Shown one piece after another: positions 54,665 to 62,933 of a DNA stretch of 64,000 nt; the stretch's first letter is position 1; the number at the start of each line of letters is the position of its first letter. The DNA lies in assembly GCF_900128455.1 (NCBI RefSeq), contig NZ_LT635783.1, positions 472,322 to 536,321 on the forward strand. Direction: 5' to 3'. A program made the translations under genes and the position numbers. Under the pieces are notes generated by a model. The model made no database searches and had not been told where the DNA came from. It saw only the letters and a program-made list of their open reading frames with translations. The DNA comes from Bacteroides mediterraneensis (lineage in GTDB: Bacteria > Bacteroidota > Bacteroidia > Bacteroidales > Bacteroidaceae).

Positions 54665-55567
54665 ATGAAATTTGGAATGAATATACTTACATTGGCCTAT
54701 GCCATGGCATGTTTCAGCTGTATGGGAACTGCCCATACCGTTCAACCGAGTCAGAACTATCAGACGGAACGTCGTACCATCGGGAATATACAGGAAGTGT
54801 CTACGCTCTCTTCCATCGATGTGGTGTATCACCAGACTTCCGGCCAGCCGTATGCGGAAATTTATGCATCCGACAATGTGATGCCCTACGTGGTGCTGAA
54901 GGAATCGAAAGGTGCGCTGAGCGTGTATTATCAGGATGGAACCAGTATCCAGGGAGAGAACCGTTGCCGGGTAGATGTATATGCGCCGTCTGTCAGTCGC
55001 TTTACGACGATGGCTTCCGGCGATATCGCCATTCCTAAAGGACTGCGTACGGAAGGAAGCATCCGTTTCCAGACGAATGCCAGCGGTGACATTGAATGTC
55101 CCACGGTGCAGTGCGGCAGTTTCGAGGCCGATATCAATGCCAGTGGAGACGTGGAAGTGCAGGAAGTCAACTGCAGGAAGTTGCAGGCTCGCATCAATGC
55201 CAGCGGCGATATGAAAATCAATAAAGCGGTGTGCCGCGATGCTGCCTTGGCGGTCAATGCGTCCGGCGATTTCATCCTCTCCAATCTGCAGTGCCAGGAA
55301 ACTTTGGAAGGTACGGTCAACGGCAGTGGCGATATGTTGGTATCGGGCCGTTGCCTGAAGGCCGTGCTTCGTGACAACGCTTCCGGTGATTTGGATGCCG
55401 GCAGCCTGAAGGCCGAGGAGGTGGATGCAGCCGTCCATGGTTCCGGCGATTTGTCTTGCCGGGCCTCCCAAAAACTTACGGCACAATCCTATGGCAGTGG
55501 CAACTTGGTGTATGCCGGTAACCCTTCGCAAGTGACAAAAGAAGGAAAGCACATTTATAAAAAATAA
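54665..55567 (+). CDS. Secreted DUF2807 (head GIN) beta-helix protein
   Basis: The 300-residue protein has an N-terminal signal (NILTLAYAMACFSCMGTAH); a Cys is present but the lipobox is poor. The mature part is a DUF2807 domain. It has at least six repeats of about 20 residues with the turn motif N(A/G)SGD (INASGDVEV, INASGDMKI, VNASGDFIL, VNGSGDMLV, DNASGDLDA, VHGSGDLSC), ending YGSGNLVY. Such repeats fold as a right-handed helix of short strands. The family has no known activity and is often encoded next to envelope-stress or transporter genes. It is the third gene of the sigma-54 operon. Confidence 0.85.
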   Translation: MKFGMNILTLAYAMACFSCMGTAHTVQPSQNYQTERRTIGNIQEVSTLSSIDVVYHQTSGQPYAEIYASDNVMPYVVLKESKGALSVYYQDGTSIQGENRCRVDVYAPSVSRFTTMASGDIAIPKGLRTEGSIRFQTNASGDIECPTVQCGSFEADINASGDVEVQEVNCRKLQARINASGDMKINKAVCRDAALAVNASGDFILSNLQCQETLEGTVNGSGDMLVSGRCLKAVLRDNASGDLDAGSLKAEEVDAAVHGSGDLSCRASQKLTAQSYGSGNLVYAGNPSQVTKEGKHIYKK

Positions 55568-55598
55568 AATATAGAAAATCTCTTTTAAAGTTAAGTGG

Positions 55599-55632
55599 GG
55601 TGAAAGGTCCGTGAGGTCCTTTCACCTTTTTT
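55599..55632 (+). terminator. Intrinsic terminator of the ABC/DUF2807 operon
   Basis: GGTGAAAGG (55599-55607) pairs with CCTTTCACC (55618-55626), followed by six T. It is 31 bases after the stop. Confidence 0.92.
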
Positions 55633-55743
55633 GTGGGGCAGTCCGGACTCTTTAGCAGGAGGCTGTAAGGTTTCCCCGGGCAACCTTGTAGCAGGGAGAT
55701 GAGAATGCAAGGGGGATGAGCTGAGAACCCCTTTCCTCGTTTT

Positions 55744-55831
55744 AGGTTTTCCGAGGCGGAAACGTAGGTTTTCCTTATGTGAAACGTAGGTTTCCCCCGT
55801 GAGAAACGTACGTTTTCCACAAGGGAAACAT
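55744..55831. repeat. Tandem array of four 22-bp palindromic units (array 2)
   Basis: Four units of exactly 22 bases (55744-55765, 55766-55787, 55788-55809, 55810-55831) follow the pattern ASGTTTTCC, 4-6 variable bases, GGAAACGT. The arms match array 1 (21607-21694), while the middle bases are unit-specific. It lies in a 409-base gap between the terminator of the ABC operon and the promoter of the GH2 gene. The rest of the gap (55633-55743) shows no gene. Confidence 0.75.
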
Positions 55832-55926
55832 AAAAAACTTCGGGACGGAAGCGGATAGGTGTCGGGAGGTTTTCTCATCTGGAGCGTTTTGCTACATATT
55901 TCCTATTTTTTGGAAGGATTGTTCTA

Positions 55927-55955
55927 TTTGAATCGGTGGTAATATCCTATTTTTG
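55927..55955 (+). promoter_or_regulatory. Candidate promoter of the GH2 gene at 55977
   Basis: TTTG (55927-55930), a 17-base spacer (slightly short) and TATTTTTG (55948-55955). The start would be near 55962, 15 bases before the ATG. Confidence 0.5.
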
Positions 55956-55976
55956 TACATCTTAAAAATAATATCG

Positions 55977-57794
55977 ATGAAAAATGTATGGTTATTGCTC
56001 GCCCTTTGGGGAGCGTTTGCAGTGCAGCTGCATGCACAATGGAAAATGGTGGATGGAAAAATCCGTACGCAATGGGCCGAACAGGTGACGCCCGAGAATG
56101 TGTGGCCGGAATATCCGCGTCCCATTATGGAACGGGAAGACTGGAAAAACCTGAATGGACTGTGGGATTATGCCATTGTAGAGAGAGGCAAACATGTGCC
56201 TGCTACATTCGACGGGCAAATTCTGGTGCCTTTTGCCGCAGAGTCTGCCTTGTCGGGAGTGGGCAAGACGGTCGGTGCGGAAAAGGAATTGATTTATCGC
56301 CGTTCGTTCGACATTCCTTCTTCGTGGAAAGGCAAAAAGGTGCTCCTGCACTTTGGTGCGGTCGACTGGAAAACGGATGTGTGGGTGAACGAGGTGAAAG
56401 TGGGCAGTCACACCGGAGGATTTACTCCTTTCTCTTTCGACATTACGGAAGCCTTGCAGGGAGGAAAGAATACGGTCATGGTGAGAGTCTGGGATCCGAC
56501 CGACCAAGGCTATCAGCCGCGGGGAAAGCAAGTGTCCCGTCCCGAAGGAATCTGGTACACTCCTGTCACCGGAATCTGGCAGACGGTCTGGCTGGAACCT
56601 GTCAGTGAATCTTATATTCAAGACCTGCGTATCACACCGGATATCGACCGTTCGCTGCTCTTTGTGCAGGCGGCGGTGAATGAAGCCCCGGCAAAAGGAC
56701 AGGTAGAGGTGAAGGTTTTTGACGGACAGGAACTGGTGGCACAGGGAAAGAGCCTCAGTGGCGAGTGTGTACAGATTGAAATGCCCGAGAAGGTCAAGCT
56801 GTGGTCGCCGGACAGTCCTTTCCTTTATACGTTGAAGGTGTCCTTGAAACAGGGTGGAAAGGTGAAAGATGAGGTAGCCAGCTATGCCGCCATGCGGAAA
56901 TATTCTTCCCGGCGTGATGCGAACGGGATTGTGCGGCTGGAACTGAACAACCGACCGTTGTTCCAGTTCGGTCCGCTGGACCAGGGCTGGTGGCCGGACG
57001 GACTGTATACCGCTCCTTCGGATGAGGCTTTGCGCTATGACATCCAGAAGACAAAAGATTTTGGTTTCAATATGATTCGTAAGCACATCAAGGTAGAGCC
57101 TGCCCGCTGGTATACCTACTGCGACCAGATGGGAATCATCGTATGGCAGGATATGCCCAGCGGCGACCGTAATCCAGAATGGCAGAACCGGAAATATTTT
57201 GAAGGCACGGAAATGAAGCGGAGTGCCGAATCGGAAGCCTGCTACCGGAAAGAATGGAAAGAAATCATGGATGCCTTGTACTCCTATCCGTGTATCGCTA
57301 CCTGGATTCCTTTCAACGAAGCTTGGGGGCAGTTTAAGACGCCGGAGATTGTGGAATGGACGAAGCAATACGACCCGACCCGCCTGGTCAATCCGGCCAG
57401 CGGAGGAAACCACTACACCTGCGGTGACATGCTGGATTTGCACAATTATCCGGCTCCGGAGCTGTACTTGTATGATGCGCAGCGGGCTACGGTGCTGGGA
57501 GAGTATGGAGGTATTGGCTGGGTAGTGCCGGGCCATATCTGGGAACCCGACCGCAACTGGGGCTATATCCAGTTCAATTCTTCCAAGGAAGTGACCGACG
57601 AATATGTGAAATACGCGGAACAACTGTACAACTTGATTCCGAGAGGCTTCTCGGCTGCCGTGTACACCCAGACCACGGATGTGGAGGTAGAGGTAAACGG
57701 ACTGATGACCTACGACCGTAAAGTCATCAAAGTGGACGAAAAGCGGGTCAATGCCGTCAACCGTAAGCTCTGCGGGGCGTTGCGTGAAAAATAG
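55977..57794 (+). CDS. GH2-family glycoside hydrolase, secreted
   Basis: From the ATG at 55977 (MKNVWLLLALWG) the protein has 605 residues. It has a signal peptide ending LHAQ, a GH2 jelly roll (RPIMEREDWKNLNGLWDYAI, VPFAAESALSGVG, LLHFGAVDWKTDVWVN), an Ig-like domain and a TIM barrel. The acid/base Glu448 is in WIPFNEAWGQF and the nucleophile Glu509 in VLGEYGGIGW. The protein lacks the extra C-terminal domains of LacZ. Related enzymes include beta-galactosidases, beta-glucuronidases and arabinofuranosidases, so the substrate is open. It is 34 bases upstream of an HTCS gene and probably belongs to the carbohydrate locus that continues beyond the window. Confidence 0.88.
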   Translation: MKNVWLLLALWGAFAVQLHAQWKMVDGKIRTQWAEQVTPENVWPEYPRPIMEREDWKNLNGLWDYAIVERGKHVPATFDGQILVPFAAESALSGVGKTVGAEKELIYRRSFDIPSSWKGKKVLLHFGAVDWKTDVWVNEVKVGSHTGGFTPFSFDITEALQGGKNTVMVRVWDPTDQGYQPRGKQVSRPEGIWYTPVTGIWQTVWLEPVSESYIQDLRITPDIDRSLLFVQAAVNEAPAKGQVEVKVFDGQELVAQGKSLSGECVQIEMPEKVKLWSPDSPFLYTLKVSLKQGGKVKDEVASYAAMRKYSSRRDANGIVRLELNNRPLFQFGPLDQGWWPDGLYTAPSDEALRYDIQKTKDFGFNMIRKHIKVEPARWYTYCDQMGIIVWQDMPSGDRNPEWQNRKYFEGTEMKRSAESEACYRKEWKEIMDALYSYPCIATWIPFNEAWGQFKTPEIVEWTKQYDPTRLVNPASGGNHYTCGDMLDLHNYPAPELYLYDAQRATVLGEYGGIGWVVPGHIWEPDRNWGYIQFNSSKEVTDEYVKYAEQLYNLIPRGFSAAVYTQTTDVEVEVNGLMTYDRKVIKVDEKRVNAVNRKLCGALREK

Positions 57795-57828
57795 AGGCGG
57801 TAAATAAAAAAAATGTACCTTTGTCATT

Positions 57829-60800
57829 ATGAGGAGGAAACAAGCTGTTTTATATGGTATATTGACCGCATTATTGTTCTTTTGTGGATTGGAAGGGGCG
57901 TTCCCGGCTCCTTCCTCCTATTATTTCCGGACATTAGGCATCAACGACGGGCTTTCACAGAGTACCGTGAATGCCATCTTGCAAGACCGCCGCGGCTTCA
58001 TGTGGTTGGGAACGAAAGACGGGTTGAACCTGTACGACGGAGAGTTCCGGGTGTTCCAGAAGGAGAACTCTTCATTGGGCAATAATTTTATTACGGCATT
58101 GTGCGAGGACCGCGAGGGATGTATATGGGTCGGTACCGATGCCGGAGTCTATATTTACCAGCCGGTGCGGGAAACGTTCCTGCGCTTGGACGAGGTGACG
58201 GCATCGGGAGATGAAAATATTACCCGTTCGGTCACGTGGATTACCCTCGATGCGCACGGAAATGTCTGGATTTCGGCCGACAATCAGGGATTGTTCTGCT
58301 ACGAGAAACAGAAAAAGCACCTGAAGCGATGCATTGCCTGTGGGGAGCCGGGAACCGCCAACGTGACGCATTTCTGGTTTGAAGGCGGCAAGCTGTGGGT
58401 GGGCCGTTATGAAGACAACCTGTACTATTCGGAAGATTACGTCTCTTTTCAGGCATTCCGGGATGCAGATGGAAAAGAAGATTTCAAAGGGATGGTCATC
58501 AATTCCTGCACGAAGGGACTGCATAATAATCTGTATGTAGGTTCTTCCAAGGGGTTGATGGAGATAAACCTGACGACTCGTAAGGTCCGGAAACTGCTGG
58601 ACGAATATGTGCGCAGCATTTGTTTCCGGTCGGATACGGACTTGTGGGTCGGTACGGAACAGGGATTGTTTATCTACGAGGTGACCACCGATAAATATGT
58701 ACATCTGACCGTGCCGGAGACGGATGAGCGGTATGCACTTTCCGACAATGCCATTTACAGCGTGTGTAAAGACCGTGAAGGAGGCATGTGGGTAGGCTCC
58801 TATTTTGGCGGAGTGAATTACTATCCGTATCCGTACACGTATTTTGAGAAATACTATCCGCGGGAGAACCTGCGCTACATGGGACGACGGGTACGGGAGT
58901 TTTGTGCGGGGGACGATGGCACTTTGTGGATAGGTACGGAAGACAAGGGCTTGTTTCATTTCAATCCTTCCAAGGGGGAGATTGTTCCTTTTTCTCATCC
59001 GGAACTGGGACATAACATACATGGCTTGTGCCTGGATGGGAACACCTTATGGGTGGGAACCTTTGCCAACGGACTGAGCCGTATAGATTTGCGTACAAAG
59101 TCGCTGACGCATTACAGCAGGGGAAGTGCCCCCACTACGTTGAACTCCGACAATGTCTTCTCGATATGCAAGGCCAGTACAGGGGATATCTGGATTGGAA
59201 CGACCTCTGGCCTGCTCCGCTATAACCGTGCGACCGATGATTTCCTGCGGATTGAGGAGCTGGAGAACGTGTTTGTGTACGATATTCTGGAAGACAGTCA
59301 GGGCAGATTATGGATGGCCACCTATTCCGACGGGGTTTTTTGCTATGATTTGCCCCGCAAGCACTGGAAACAGTATCAATGGGTGCCGGGAGATACCGCT
59401 TCCTTGCCTTATAACAAGGTTATCAGTATCTTTGAGGACAGCCATAAGCGGCTGTGGTTCATGACGCAGGGGGCCGGCTTTTGCCGTTTCTGTCCGGAGA
59501 CGGACAACTTTGTCCGTTATGACATGTCGCAAGGTTTCCCCAGCAACATCGTGTATAGGATGGTGGAAGACAACGACGGAAAGTTGTGGCTGAGCACAAA
59601 CAAGGGGTTGGTGGCTTTCCAGCCCGAAACGGGTAGCAAGCATGTCTATACAACGGCCAACGGGCTGCTGAGCAACCAGTTTAATTATCAGTCTGGATTG
59701 AAGGGCCGCGACGGTGCCATCTACATGGGAAGCGTAGACGGGTTTATCGTCTTTCATCCGTCCGAATTTGGAGAGAACAAACAGGTCTCTCCGGTGGTGC
59801 TGACCGACTTTTTCTTGTGGAACAAGCGTTTGCCGGTAGGTGAAAAGTCGTCTCCTCTTGCCAAGAGCATTACGTATTCGGACGTGATTGACCTGAATGC
59901 CGGGCAGAATTCGTTTTCGTTGAGGGCATCGGTATTGAGTTATCAGGCTCCCTTGTCGAACGTGGTGAGGTATAAGTTGGAGGGCTTCGACAAGGAATGG
60001 TACACCTTGGAAGGGGGAAACTCAAAAATAAGTTACTCGAATTTGCCTTATGGCACTTATACCCTGCGGGTGAAAGGTGCCAACAGCGACGGTGTGTGGA
60101 ATCCTCAGGAGCGTATCTTGAAGATACAGGTACATCCTCCTTTCTATCTGTCGTGGGTAGCCTATGTCATTTACGGGGTATTGCTCGTCGGATGGGTGTT
60201 GCTGACTGTCTATTATTTTTACCGGCGGAACCAGCGCAAGCATGTGCGGGCGATGGAAATCTTGAAGTATGAGAAAGAGCGTGAGCTGTATACGGCAAAG
60301 ATTGATTTCTTCACCAATGTGGCTCATGAGATACGTACTCCCTTGACCCTGATAAAAAGCCCTTTGGAAAATGTGTTGTCTTCCTCACACCTGGATGAAA
60401 GTGTGAAGGATGATTTGGAGATTATGGACCTGAACACCAACCGTCTGCTGGATTTGGTCAACCAGTTGCTTGATTTCCGCAAGACGGAGACAAATGGTTT
60501 CAAGCTGAACTTCATGGATTATGACCTGTCGGGCTTGTTGCAGAAGATGTATAAACGCTTTACACCCTTGGCGCGCGGGAAGAACCTGAAGTTTCTTCTT
60601 GACATGCCGGCAGACCTGCATGCTTCGGTCGATAAAGAAGGGTTTACGAAGATTGTCAGCAACCTGTTTACCAATGCCATCAAATACGGTGCCACTTATA
60701 TTCAGGTGAAACTGCAGGTGGAGGAAGGCCAGGACTGGTTACGGTTGTCGGTGGAAAATGATGGCCCGGTGGTTCCCCTGAATGAGCGGGAAGAGATTTT

Positions 60801-61812
60801 TAAGCCCTTCAAGCAATATCGGGAGGGCAATGCACAAGTGCAAGGCACGGGAATCGGGCTGGCACTGGCCCGTTCCTTGGCCGAATTGCATGGTGGAAAA
60901 TTGTGGATGGATAAGGAGCTGGACTGCAACCGGTTCGTGCTTCAGCTTCCTTTACGGCATGCGCAGGCCTTGAGTCTGCCTGAGGCGGAAGGGGAAGAGG
61001 AAAAGATGCCTGTACCTGCATCGGAAGAAATGCAGCCGCCTGCACAACCCGACACTTTCTGCTATACTTTACTGGTGGTGGAAGACAATGCCGAGATGCG
61101 CAGGTTTTTGCAGAAGCAGCTCTCGGATACCTATAAAGTGCTGACGGCTGCCAACGGGGTGGAGGCTTTGAAGGTACTGAAGGAGGCCATCGTGAATCTG
61201 GTACTTTCGGATGTGATGATGCCGGAGATGGATGGAATGGAATTGTGCAATGTCATCAAGTCCGATTTGGATTACAGTCACATTCCGGTGGTACTCTTGA
61301 CGGCCAAGACTACCCTGCAATCGAAGATTGAAGGCATGCAGATGGGAGCGGATGCCTACGTGGACAAACCTTTTTCCATGGAATTTCTCCGGGCCTGTAT
61401 TCAGAACTTGCTGAAGAATCGCGAACAGCTGCAGGCAGCTTTCATGCATGCGCCTTTTGTACAGACAAACAGCATGGCCATCACCAAAGCCGACGAGGAA
61501 TTCCTGAAAAAAATGAATGAGGTGGTGCAGGCCAATATGCAGAATCCGGAATTCAGTTTGCTGGACATGGCCGACCAGCTTTGCATGAGCCGTTCCAGTC
61601 TGAACCGCAAGATAAAAGGCATCCTGAATGTCACGCCGAATGATTACATCCGCATTGAGCGTTTGAAGAAAGCGGCCCAGCTTTTGAAGGAAGGCAACTG
61701 CAAGATTAACGAGGTGTGCTACATGGTTGGCTTTAATACTCCTTCTTATTTTGCCAAATGTTTCCAGAAGCAGTTTGGTATGCTGCCCAAAGAGTTCCTG
61801 AGTGAAAAATAA
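57829..61812 (+). CDS. Hybrid two-component sensor-regulator (HTCS)
   Basis: The 1327-residue protein has an N-terminal membrane signal (GILTALLFFCGL) and a two-propeller periplasmic sensor with repeats such as QDRRGFMWLGTKDGLNLYDG and EDREGCIWVGTDAGVY. A Y_Y_Y domain (VVRYKLEGFDKEWYTLEGG) and one transmembrane helix near residue 790 follow. The kinase has phospho-acceptor His833 in NVAHEIRTP and an ATPase with NLFTNAIKYG and GTGIGLALARSLAELHGG. The receiver carries Asp1128 (SDVMMPEMDG) and a DKPF lysine, and the C-terminus is an AraC HTH (GFNTPSYFAKCFQKQFG). It likely controls the flanking GH2 and GH43 genes. A TACCTTTG lies only five bases before the ATG (57816-57823). Confidence 0.95.
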   Translation: MRRKQAVLYGILTALLFFCGLEGAFPAPSSYYFRTLGINDGLSQSTVNAILQDRRGFMWLGTKDGLNLYDGEFRVFQKENSSLGNNFITALCEDREGCIWVGTDAGVYIYQPVRETFLRLDEVTASGDENITRSVTWITLDAHGNVWISADNQGLFCYEKQKKHLKRCIACGEPGTANVTHFWFEGGKLWVGRYEDNLYYSEDYVSFQAFRDADGKEDFKGMVINSCTKGLHNNLYVGSSKGLMEINLTTRKVRKLLDEYVRSICFRSDTDLWVGTEQGLFIYEVTTDKYVHLTVPETDERYALSDNAIYSVCKDREGGMWVGSYFGGVNYYPYPYTYFEKYYPRENLRYMGRRVREFCAGDDGTLWIGTEDKGLFHFNPSKGEIVPFSHPELGHNIHGLCLDGNTLWVGTFANGLSRIDLRTKSLTHYSRGSAPTTLNSDNVFSICKASTGDIWIGTTSGLLRYNRATDDFLRIEELENVFVYDILEDSQGRLWMATYSDGVFCYDLPRKHWKQYQWVPGDTASLPYNKVISIFEDSHKRLWFMTQGAGFCRFCPETDNFVRYDMSQGFPSNIVYRMVEDNDGKLWLSTNKGLVAFQPETGSKHVYTTANGLLSNQFNYQSGLKGRDGAIYMGSVDGFIVFHPSEFGENKQVSPVVLTDFFLWNKRLPVGEKSSPLAKSITYSDVIDLNAGQNSFSLRASVLSYQAPLSNVVRYKLEGFDKEWYTLEGGNSKISYSNLPYGTYTLRVKGANSDGVWNPQERILKIQVHPPFYLSWVAYVIYGVLLVGWVLLTVYYFYRRNQRKHVRAMEILKYEKERELYTAKIDFFTNVAHEIRTPLTLIKSPLENVLSSSHLDESVKDDLEIMDLNTNRLLDLVNQLLDFRKTETNGFKLNFMDYDLSGLLQKMYKRFTPLARGKNLKFLLDMPADLHASVDKEGFTKIVSNLFTNAIKYGATYIQVKLQVEEGQDWLRLSVENDGPVVPLNEREEIFKPFKQYREGNAQVQGTGIGLALARSLAELHGGKLWMDKELDCNRFVLQLPLRHAQALSLPEAEGEEEKMPVPASEEMQPPAQPDTFCYTLLVVEDNAEMRRFLQKQLSDTYKVLTAANGVEALKVLKEAIVNLVLSDVMMPEMDGMELCNVIKSDLDYSHIPVVLLTAKTTLQSKIEGMQMGADAYVDKPFSMEFLRACIQNLLKNREQLQAAFMHAPFVQTNSMAITKADEEFLKKMNEVVQANMQNPEFSLLDMADQLCMSRSSLNRKIKGILNVTPNDYIRIERLKKAAQLLKEGNCKINEVCYMVGFNTPSYFAKCFQKQFGMLPKEFLSEK

Positions 61813-61897
61813 GGTGGTAGGGCAGGAATTCGGGCATTTTGATTGAATTGTGCTATGAACTGGCTGTATCGTGGGATAGTTTTTGGAGGAAGGAGCT

Positions 61898-61905
61898 TAC
61901 CTTTG
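61898..61905 (+). promoter_or_regulatory. Candidate -7 box of the GH43 gene
   Basis: TACCTTTG, 46 bases before the GH43 ATG. The nearest TTTG (61882-61885) is only 12 bases upstream, so the -33 element is poor, as expected of an activator-dependent promoter. Confidence 0.45.
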
Positions 61906-61951
61906 TGTGGAATCAAAAAGTACACGTATATACTTTAAATTTAAGATACAA

Positions 61952-62929
61952 ATGAAAATCAAGTGTTTATTCTTGGGGCTCGTTCTTTCATCCAGCCTGT
62001 ATGCGGCTGACAAGTATTCCAATCCGGTGATTGATTACAGTCTGCCCGACCCTTCCATTATCAAAGGGGATGACGGTTATTTCTATCTTTATGCCACGGA
62101 GGATATCCGTAATCTACCGATTCACCGTTCCCGGGATTTGGTGAACTGGGAATTCGTGGGGACTGCGTTTACTGATGCCACGCGTCCTGATTTTGAACCT
62201 GACGGAGGGCTTTGGGCGCCCGACATCAACAAGATAGGCAATCAATATGTGTTGTATTACTCGATGTCTGTCTGGGGAGGAGAGTGGACTTGCGGCATTG
62301 GTTGTGCGGTAGCCGACCGTCCGGAGGGACCGTTCAAGGACTGCGGCATGATGTTTCGGAGCAATGGCATGAAGGTGCAAAACTGCATCGATCCGTTTTA
62401 CATAGAGGAAGACGGACAGAAATATTTGTTCTTTGGAAGTTTCAGCGGTATTTATGCGGTGGAACTGCGCGAAGACGGTTTGGCGGTGAAGGAGGGGGCA
62501 GCCCCGAAGCAGGTGGCAGGAACCGCTTACGAAGGAACTTATATTCACAAACGCGACGGGTATTACTATCTTTTCGCTTCGGTTGGAAGCTGCTGTGAAG
62601 GATTGAAGAGCACTTATACGACGGTGGTGGGACGGTCTGCAAACTTGCTGGGCCCTTATGAGAACAGAAAGGGAGAAGGCATGCTGGACAATCATCACGA
62701 GGTGCTCATTCATAAGAATGCGCAGTTTGTAGGAACCGGACACAATTCGGAAATCGTGACCGATGAGGCCGGGAACGACTGGATTCTGTATCATGCGGTG
62801 AGCGTGAAGCATCCCGACGGACGGGTCCTGATGCTCGATAAGGTCTCCTGGAAGGACGGATGGCCTGTGGTAGACGGGCAGAGTCCTTCTATTTCTGCGG
62901 AAAAACCATTTTTTAAGACTAAAGAATAA
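61952..62929 (+). CDS. GH43-family glycosidase, secreted
   Basis: From the ATG at 61952 the protein has 325 residues (an upstream in-frame start is not supported). It has a signal peptide (ending LYAA) and a five-bladed beta-propeller with the GH43 catalytic triad. The general base Asp is in YSLPDPSIIKGDDGYFYLYAT, the pKa-modulating Asp in NCIDPFYIEEDGQKYLFFGS and the acid Glu in TAYEGTYIHKRDGYYYLF. FEPDGGLWAPDINKIGNQYVLYY is also typical. Activities in the family are alpha-L-arabinofuranosidase, arabinanase, beta-xylosidase and exo-galactanase; arabinan-type cleavage seems most likely, but the subfamily cannot be set here. It is cotranscribed with the next gene (four-base gap). Confidence 0.9.
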   Translation: MKIKCLFLGLVLSSSLYAADKYSNPVIDYSLPDPSIIKGDDGYFYLYATEDIRNLPIHRSRDLVNWEFVGTAFTDATRPDFEPDGGLWAPDINKIGNQYVLYYSMSVWGGEWTCGIGCAVADRPEGPFKDCGMMFRSNGMKVQNCIDPFYIEEDGQKYLFFGSFSGIYAVELREDGLAVKEGAAPKQVAGTAYEGTYIHKRDGYYYLFASVGSCCEGLKSTYTTVVGRSANLLGPYENRKGEGMLDNHHEVLIHKNAQFVGTGHNSEIVTDEAGNDWILYHAVSVKHPDGRVLMLDKVSWKDGWPVVDGQSPSISAEKPFFKTKE

Positions 62930-62933
62930 TGCA

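Noticed and set aside
55992..57827. 611-codon frame antisense to the GH2 gene
   Set aside because: The plus-strand GH2 has both catalytic motifs; the antisense frame is composition-driven.
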